Below, piece after piece: positions 57,726-64,000 of a stretch of DNA of 64,000 bases. The DNA is from Zantedeschia hybrid cultivar (lineage: Eukaryota; Streptophyta; Magnoliopsida; Alismatales; Araceae), in the NCBI GenBank assembly GCA_030544215.1, contig JARZZO010000001.1, forward strand, positions 65,773,956-65,837,955. Reading direction: 5' to 3'. Position 1 is the first letter of the stretch, and each line of letters begins with the position of its first letter. The translations under genes were made by a program, and so were the position numbers. The notes under the pieces are model-generated. The model saw only the letters and a program-made list of their open reading frames with translations. It was not told where the DNA came from and did not search any database.

Positions 57726-59103
57726 ATGAATTCAAGCAAGAAAATGAAGATGTCTTTGGAGCAATTTTCAGATGTGGAGAATCATCTCAATGGAAGAAAT
57801 CCCAATCTCCAAGTAAGCTCAATCAACTTCTTTGTCAATTCTCTTCATCATGTTCTTCATGTTCCTCATCATGTTCTTCGTCTTTTCTTTTGGTTTTCAG
57901 AACTATCCCATGTTTCCTGGCCCAAGGAAGTTCACCTCTTTACCTTGGATCCGTAAACTTGCAAAAAGCATCAAGCTTTCCATGCAAGTATTCATATCCA
58001 AGTGGAATCTTCAAGGTCTTGTAGTGCTTGCCAAGCATTACAAGAGCGCAAACGCGGATTGGGCGGCTATGGGTACCTTGATCGAGTGGTGGCATCCCCA
58101 AACTCACACGTTCTTCTTCCAAGATTTCGAGTGCACGATTCTTCTGGAGGAGGCGGAGCTTCTTTTAGGTCTCCCAAAGACCAAATAGAACAAGGAGAAG
58201 ATAGCTTTGATGAAAGAGAGAATCACCGGTCAACAATTGTTGACATCTATCATGAAAGATCCTTCAGAGGCCAAAGGATGTCTCACTAAAAAGGGGATCA
58301 ATCTCACCAAGCTAGCCGAGTGGACGCTGTACGAAATTGATGATCTAAGAGAGGATGAAGCGGAGGATGTAACAAAAGCCTTAGTTACATGCCTTGCCGG
58401 CGCCTTATTCTTTTCTGCGCAGGATAATATCTTAGAAGATGACCAAATTAGTGCCATATGCGCAATCTTCGAAGGTAAATCCATTAGCACTGCACTCTTA
58501 GCATATCTCTATAGTGGGCTTTCTGCAGGGTCTGTGGGCCGTCCTCCTTACGGATGCATGCTTCTCTTCGCCTTATGGGTTGAACTTCACTTTAAGTTCG
58601 AGCACAGCAAGAAAAGGCCTCTGAATCCATCTCAAATCTACTTGAATAGCCCAATTCATTGCATAGCTAATGTTGTAAAGTTCAATGAGTATATGGTTAA
58701 CAAAGTTCCAAAACTCAAGACCCGAGCCGATTGGAGAGAATATTTAAAGCTCATGACGTCCGACATATTCGACTCGTCTCCACTTGCTCTAGTTGGAAAA
58801 CCTGTGTTGGTGCGCCGTGCAGCAGGAGCAGATCTTAAGTTGATCGGAGCCACCGAGTTCGTGCTGTACAATCCACATCGGTGCCTTACTCAACTTAGCT
58901 TGGGCCGTCGTGAATTCCCCGAGTTCTCTCCCACACTTCCGATCAAGAAGCGCGACTTGGAATCCGACGAAGACTATGAAGCCGTACAAATCATTACCAC
59001 TCTATGGAACCTTGGCTTCAGTTACCGTGTAAGATCCTCTAAAGATAGAGATAAAGGATTGAAATTTCCTTATCTTAAAGGTCTTCATGAAATCCTTCCT
59101 TGA
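57726..59103 (+). pseudogene. DUF7745-type gene antisense in the inner retrotransposon, one in-frame stop
   Basis: Two exons, 57726-57812 and 57901-59103, joined by an 88-bp intron with GT/AG ends, give 429 codons plus TGA. The product resembles the plant DUF7745 family. It has an N-terminal helical part, then a WWHPQTHTFFFQDFECTILL and EEAELLLGLP block (the family pattern is FWDP..FTF....PTLEEY..LLG). A helical middle follows, and then the diagnostic tail DWREYLKLMTSDIFDSSPLA, ending in FVLYNPHRCLTQLS. Function of the family is unknown; it is common in retroelement-derived plant proteins. Codon 125 is TAG (58186-58188), and both sides stay in one frame, so it is a single nonsense change rather than decay. 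No readthrough-type CARYYA context follows. AATAAA signals lie at 59133 and 59151. It faces opposite to the host retrotransposon and is followed 0.7 kb on by the PMD gene in the same direction. Confidence 0.7.
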
Positions 59104-59273
59104 ATGTCCTCTTTCTCTTTTATTCATGATGTAATAAAGAAATTTTATTGAATAAAGAAGTTTTTCATGCCTCAAAACCTTTCCTCAACTTTCTGTGAAG
59201 TGCACATGATTTTTCCTTTAGAGAAAACTTGATTTTTCCTGAAAATTCAACAGTTCGGGTTCTGTTTAATGGA

Positions 59274-59669
59274 AAACGCGTCCAGTCAGAAAGACGCCTT
59301 TCAACCATAAACTCAATTTAATGCGTAAAACGCGTCTTTCGAACCTGACGCCTTTCAACCTTAATTCTTTTCCAGAAATTCAATTTAATCCTCAAAAACC
59401 CGATTTAAAGATTAAACCGCGTCTTTATATCCTGACGCCTTTCAACTCTCTCTCCTACTTTTTCCAGGATTCTGTCATTAATTCCATGATCAATTCTATG
59501 AAACGCGTCAACACACTAAGACGCCTTTCATGATTTACCTCTGTACGGTTCTGACAAAAATTTTGAAACGCGACTACTTAGGTGGACGCCTTTCATTCAA
59601 ATTCAAACTTCTGTCAGTGCCGCCTCAACTTTTGCGCCCTAAAACGCGTCATCCTGAGTCGACGCCTTT
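59274..59669. repeat. 28-bp spaced dyad, cluster 3 (six copies upstream of the PMD gene)
   Basis: Copies at 59274-59301, 59328-59355, 59415-59442, 59501-59528, 59566-59593 and 59642-59669. The right arm GACGCCTTT is invariant. The left arm is AAACGCGTC except AACCGCGTC (third) and AAACGCGAC (fifth). The N10 spacers are unrelated to one another. They fill the interval between the DUF7745 polyadenylation signals and the PMD start codon. Confidence 0.95.
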
Positions 59670-59800
59670 CAGCCTTTCATTAACAGACCCGTGAAGGCCC
59701 CCTTTCTTCCTCACTTTTCCAAAATTTTCTCTTCTTTCTCTCCGGCAACCGATTTCCGAGCTCCGGCGATCCTACCCTCAAATTTCCCTCTTCTCAAGCC

Positions 59801-62648
59801 ATGGAGCGCGGTGAAGGCTCCAAGAAGACTAAGGTTATAGCCAAGAGGAGGCGGAGGCAAGAAGAAGAAGCTCCCGAGGAAGTTCCGGCGGCTCTTGCGG
59901 AGGCGGCGGCTTTCTTGGAGGAGGAACTCCCTCCACCGGCACCCATGGCGATAGAAGAAGAAGAGGAGGGCGACCTCCACACGGTAAGCTTCCTGTGGGT
60001 GTGGTTGTATGAAGAAAAGAGGAAGAACGGGGTTCTTTCAAGAACCCGAAATCTGGGATTGAAAGGCGTCCAGACCAGGTGACGCCATTCAAAAGGCGTC
60101 ACCATGGGTCGACGTCTTTCAAGATAAATTCCGGATTTTTAAAATAGGAATAAAATTTTTGAATCGCGTCAAGGCATGTTGACGTGTTTTAAAAGACGTC
60201 CATGTGGGCTGACGCCTTTCAAAACAGAACTGATTTTCCTGTTTTTTATTAATTACTGACCCCTTTTTTTTATGTTTTTATTTGCAGGGAGTGATGAGGG
60301 CTAGAATTAGTTGGGACTTAGTGATAGGGGCTTACAGAGGGCTCCCGGATTTCCAAAAGGCGCGCCTGCGTCAGATGGGATTCGGTGAAGTGTTGGACAT
60401 CGAGCCATTCTGGCTTGATCTAGTCCTCTTGCAGGTCTTGAGAGAGAGATGGCATGCGGAAAGCCGGGCTTTCCTGATGCCGTGGGGGCATATGATCCCC
60501 ACCCTAGAGGATGTGGCCAGGATTACTGGCCTCAGGGTAGAGGGTCGACCTGTTAGTGGGGTTACTTACCCCAACTATCAGGGACTAGCTGAGGCTCTAT
60601 TAGGGATAGAGGTATCCAGCATAGGTAGAGAGTCTAGGATGGTCCCTAGGGTAGAGGTAGAGGCTGCACTAGGATTAGATGAGCCCCGGCGTCGGTCTGA
60701 CGAGACCCGGGAGGAGTTTAGGATTAGACTAGCCGAATCGTCCTCCTCAGTCTACTGCAGTGACCCTAGTCAGGTAGATGAGGTAGATAGACAGCTTAGG
60801 GTCTTTTTAGTTTTCTTCTTCGGTCGGTTGCTCTTCGGTACGAAGGGCGACCATATCCACTGTAGATTTCTTTACTTGCTAGATGACCTAGGTAGCCTAG
60901 GAGAGTACGCCTGGGGTGCAGCCCTTCTGGCTCACCTCTTTGCCGATCTATCCGCGGTCACGCCGGACCGTGAGACTACTATCAGTGGCTTCTCACCATT
61001 TCTTCAGGTATTAAATTGTTTAATTATTTGTTATATGCAGTGCAATATGATATGATGTTTCTTCTAACCTATATGTTCATGAATGCAGGTGTGGAGCTAC
61101 TACTACTTTCCGCTCGGCAGAGCGAGGATTGTCCGACCGAATGCCGTCCCTTTCGCCTACCGTTGGCAGCCGATTGTGGACACGGCTCCACAGCATCACC
61201 AGCTGACGGCCCTCCGCCGTCAGTTTCTGGATTATCCAGAACTCTTGGTAAACTTTTAACTTGTTTAATTTCATTAAATGCAATCTTTTATTAAATGCAA
61301 GTTATTTATGAATGCATCTAACCTATATGCAGGTGATTTGGCGCCCATACCTAGGCATGAATGAGGAGGGTCAGCCGTGGGTGACGGCTGGCAGGAGGCG
61401 GTTTGGGAGGCAGATGTGGGTGCATTGCCTCAATGAGATCGAGCTCCTCCGCCTTCGGCTAGTGATGAGGACCCTGGGCCTCCACCAGGAGTGGATTGAC
61501 GAGGAGGTCCCGGAGGGCGTCGGAAGGAGCATGAGGGGCAAGCAAGCCCTCACTGATTGGCGTGCCAAATTCCCGGAGCAGTACGAGGATTGGCACCGTC
61601 GGGGCGTACGGGTGGAGTCACGGGCGGTGAGTAGCGAGGCCTACCTCCAGCAGTACCGGGCCCACTACGCCGATCAGCTTCGGCTCCTCCGACCACTCGA
61701 TGTAAGTATGCATTCATGCTTCTTAAATTTTATTATTATCTTGATTTATATTTGTGAATGAATGTATGTATGACATGCAGGATGCGCGTGATGCGGTCAT
61801 TGTCGACCTCCGGGCCCGCCTACATGATGCAGAGGCCCAGCTAGAACAAGTTCAGAAAGAACTGTATGACTTGGTATGTATGAATGAATATGAATGCATG
61901 TTTTAAATAATTAATTGTTTTGGCGATTAACCACTGATAGTTGTCTTCCGGTGCAGCGAGCCGTTTACACCCAGGCGGCTCCTCCTACTCATGGAGCTTC
62001 ATCATCTTCATCCGCTCATGATGCTGCTATGGCTGACCTCCAGAGTCAGCTCGCCTCCGCCATCTACCGGGCTTCTCTCGCGGAGGAGGACCGTGCTGCT
62101 CAGGTAAGTTCTTCAACTTTTGAATTGATTACTTGATTATTTTGATTGCCTTGGACTAACAATAACTTCCTTTGCAGGTTGCTGAGCTTCAGGAAGCCCT
62201 TCAGAGGGCTGAAGCAGTCATAGAGCATGCCCGTGCTGCAGCGGCTCGTGCCGAAGCTGATGCAGAGCGGATCAGGGCTCTGGAGGAGCAGGTGGCCCAA
62301 CTCTCGACTGGATATCTTGCGCGAGAGGTTGCACACCTCCAGTCTCGACTGGGGTTCATCAACGAGGAGCGAGAGCGCGAGCGCCTTCGACTGGAGGGCC
62401 TTATGGGTCGGTTGTCAGTTGCAGAGCATGAACGCAAGATGGTGGAGGAGAGGTACCAGCGAGCTCGACAGCGTGCCCATGAGCGTGGTTTGACCAGTGC
62501 TTTTACGGCCAGTGCCGCTGTGTCTTCCGGCCAGGCAGGGCCGAGCGCGATGAGACCACCTCCACCTCCTAGTCGAAAGCCAGCACCGGATGCACCTGAC
62601 GAGGCCCAGAGCCAGTTGGACGAGGGCGGAGGGGAGAGACAGCCTTGA
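59801..62648 (+). CDS. Plant mobile domain (PMD) protein with C-terminal coiled coil
   Basis: Seven exons, all joined in phase 0 with GT/AG borders: 59801-59983, 60288-61007, 61089-61247, 61333-61701, 61781-61873, 61957-62103 and 62178-62648. They give 713 codons plus TGA. After a basic stretch (KKTKVIAKRRRRQEEE, nuclear-signal-like) and an acidic run comes the PMD: WDLVIGAYRGLPDF near residue 70, then WHAESRAFLMPWGHMIPTLE and DVARITGLRVEGRPVSG, then TKGDHIHCRFL and LLDDLGSLGEYAWGAALLAHLF. This is the 'aminotransferase-like, plant mobile domain' fold family of MAIN/MAIL1, found in host proteins needed for silencing and in transposons. Residues about 480-660 are heptad-rich and Glu/Arg/Ala-rich, a likely dimerising coiled coil, with a Pro-rich tail. 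The frame is fully intact. Being antisense inside an LTR element suggests an element-encoded accessory protein; its biochemical role is unknown. Confidence 0.85.
60062..60219. repeat. 28-bp spaced dyad, cluster 4 (four copies in PMD intron 1)
   Basis: Copies at 60062-60089, 60092-60119, 60162-60189 and 60192-60219, arranged as two pairs each 30 bp apart. Left arms are AAAGGCGTC (twice), AATCGCGTC and AAAGACGTC. Right arms are GACGCCATT, GACGTCTTT, GACGTGTTT and GACGCCTTT. The spacer is exactly ten bases in each. Exons 1 and 2 and the later introns have none. Confidence 0.95.
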
Positions 62649-62790
62649 GGGCTCATGTATCTTTTCTTTTCATGTATCATGTACAAAAACACCTTTTGAT
62701 AATATACATGAAATTTTTGGCTCCAATCTTGTGTTCCTGTGTTTATCTTGCATCCTGTACACACTTAACAAACAGGTTAAGTATCTATTT

Positions 62791-62865
62791 AGGCTTAGCC
62801 CCTTGCCTGACCAAATAAATGGTCAATCAATCTTTTCTTCAATAGCTGGTCAAGGGGCATAGCCT
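62791..62865. repeat. Hairpin downstream of the PMD gene
   Basis: Left arm AGGCTTAGCCCCTTGCCTGACCA (positions 62791-62813) pairs with TGGTCAAGGGGCATAGCCT (62847-62865) around a 33-bp loop, with a few mismatches and bulges. It is about 145 bp past the stop and could act in 3'-end formation or be a relic of a MITE. Confidence 0.6.
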
Positions 62866-62992
62866 TTATTAACAAAGGTAATGAGAATAATCAAACTTAA
62901 GCAAAGTGCAACATACAAGCAAACAGATGCTCACTGAAAATAAAAGGGATGAAACATACTAAATGCAACAAGCATATGCTAATTGAAATATT

Positions 62993-63246
62993 TTTTTGTT
63001 GTTTTGAAAATATTCATTTTTGTTTGGAGTTTTGAAATATATGCTTTTTTTTTGAATTTTGACATATGTATTTTTTTGAATTTTTTGAAATATGTATTTT
63101 TTGGCTTTTTTTTTTTTTTTTTTGATGTATTTTTTTTGGATTTTTTGACATGTATTTTTGAATTTTTGAAACATGTGTATTTTTTTTTATTTTTGACATA
63201 TGTATTTGTATGTTTTTTTTGACTTTTGACTTATGTATTTTTTTGA
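62993..63246. repeat. Degenerate T-rich minisatellite
   Basis: About nine imperfect units of roughly 25-30 bp built on TTTTTTGAATTTTTTGACAT followed by ATGTATTT, with long T runs. The open frames rich in Phe or Lys on the two strands are by-products. Confidence 0.8.
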
Positions 63247-63249
63247 CTA

Positions 63250-64000
63250 AAAGATCAGCATGGTACTTGGATCAAAAGATCATATTCATTTATTAACTTC
63301 ATTTCCAAATTATTCTTTAACAACTTAACTTAAACCCATCGTGTTTGAATTTGTGTTTCCATTCGTGATCCAATTTGATGATTTGACCCTTAGTCAATCT
63401 AAACCATTCCTTAAGTTTGGAGTACACATCTTTTTAGAAAGAAAAGATGAATAAGTTTAGAAAGCCCATGAGAAGGTTCCGGAGACTTAAAAAGATGTCC
63501 CTTTCCTACCCTAATATCCGTTTGGGTTCGGTCATTTCTTTCCGGGGTATTTATCGACCTTGCGTTCCCTTTTATTTCATTTCATGGCCTTGATGTAACG
63601 TTTGTAATGTAATGGCCTTTTGATTTGACATTTGGCTTTTGCCTTGCGTTTTCTTTTCGCTATTCTTTTTCCTTTTCTTCTTCGGGACGGATCTCCCCCA
63701 TTTTTTTTTGACGGCCTCCTACTAAGATGGCGGGTATTCTTGGTAGTCTATTCTAAATCTCGTTCCGACATCATGGGCCGAGTTTAAAACATAATTTTGC
63801 TTTAAAAACGAATGATTTGTACTTTACACTTTCGATCAAGCTTTCGATATTCTTTAGGACTTGTCATCTCTTGTTACTCACGAATCAAACGTGTCAGTGT
63901 GTGTAGTAATGGGCTTAAAATTAAGTTATTCAGACTGATAAGGAAATTTGAGTTTATAAATTTTCTGATTCCACTGGTCTTTGTACCATACTGATCGACT
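63250..64000. other. Internal DNA of the inner element, nothing recognised
   Basis: If the inner element is a minus-strand LTR retrotransposon, this stretch separates the antisense genes from pol, which would start to the right. No integrase or reverse transcriptase motif appears on either strand before the window ends. Confidence 0.4.

Noticed and set aside
55897..60219. CRISPR array reading of the 28-bp dyads
   Set aside because: Spacing between copies is irregular (30-89 bp within clusters), arms are dyads rather than full repeats, there are no cas genes, and the DNA is plant nuclear.

Overview
This is plant nuclear DNA. It contains spliced multi-exon genes with GT/AG introns, a WRKY transcription factor, a chloroplast-type J-protein, a canonical MIR399 hairpin, and Ty1/copia and Ty3/gypsy-type LTR retrotransposons. 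GC-rich first exons next to AT-rich intergenic DNA, an Au-type SINE fragment and a miR399 identical to the form I recall from grasses all suggest a monocot. The multi-kilobase introns fit a larger-genome monocot such as a palm or a relative. That placement is an inference; no single sequence here names the species.

Layout. 1-2.5 kb: AT-rich flank with a MITE. 2.5-18.0 kb: a nine-exon, 338-codon gene for a J-domain plus [4Fe-4S] ferredoxin protein (DJC77-like). Its introns hold an Au SINE piece, a copia fossil and a probable 2.7 kb solo LTR. 18-32 kb: intergenic DNA with two families of foldback MITEs, a MULE-like element carrying a GC-rich insert, and two MIR399-type hairpins. The second hairpin is canonical and has two PHR1-type P1BS sites and a TATA box just upstream. 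32.4-37.6 kb: a complete, very young copia element on the minus strand, with 192-bp LTRs differing at one base, a CATAC target duplication, PBS and PPT. Two frame changes disrupt its polyprotein. 38-44 kb: intergenic DNA. 44.2-45.5 kb: a three-exon group IIe WRKY gene. 46-52.9 kb: intergenic DNA with MITEs.

52.9-64 kb: nested gypsy-type retrotransposons, both on the minus strand. The outer element shows its 3' LTR (52,942-54,075), its PPT and the start of an antisense gene with its own TATA box. That antisense gene is cut at 55,050 by the inner element. The inner element shows its 3' LTR (55,050-56,380), then two antisense (plus-strand) genes: a DUF7745-type gene with one in-frame TAG, and an intact seven-exon, 713-codon plant mobile domain (PMD) gene. 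The rest of the inner element lies beyond the window.

The most unusual signal is a 28-bp spaced dyad, AAACGCGTC-N10-GACGCCTTT. It occurs 16 times, always with exactly 10 bases between the arms, always in the same orientation, and only in non-coding parts of the inner element: the LTR U3, the DUF7745 promoter, the PMD upstream region and PMD intron 1. In the two promoters with a visible TATA box, the nearest copy lies about 102-107 bp upstream of it. This looks like a shared cis-regulatory code of the element, and the PMD or DUF7745 protein, or a host factor, is a candidate reader. That functional reading is inference.
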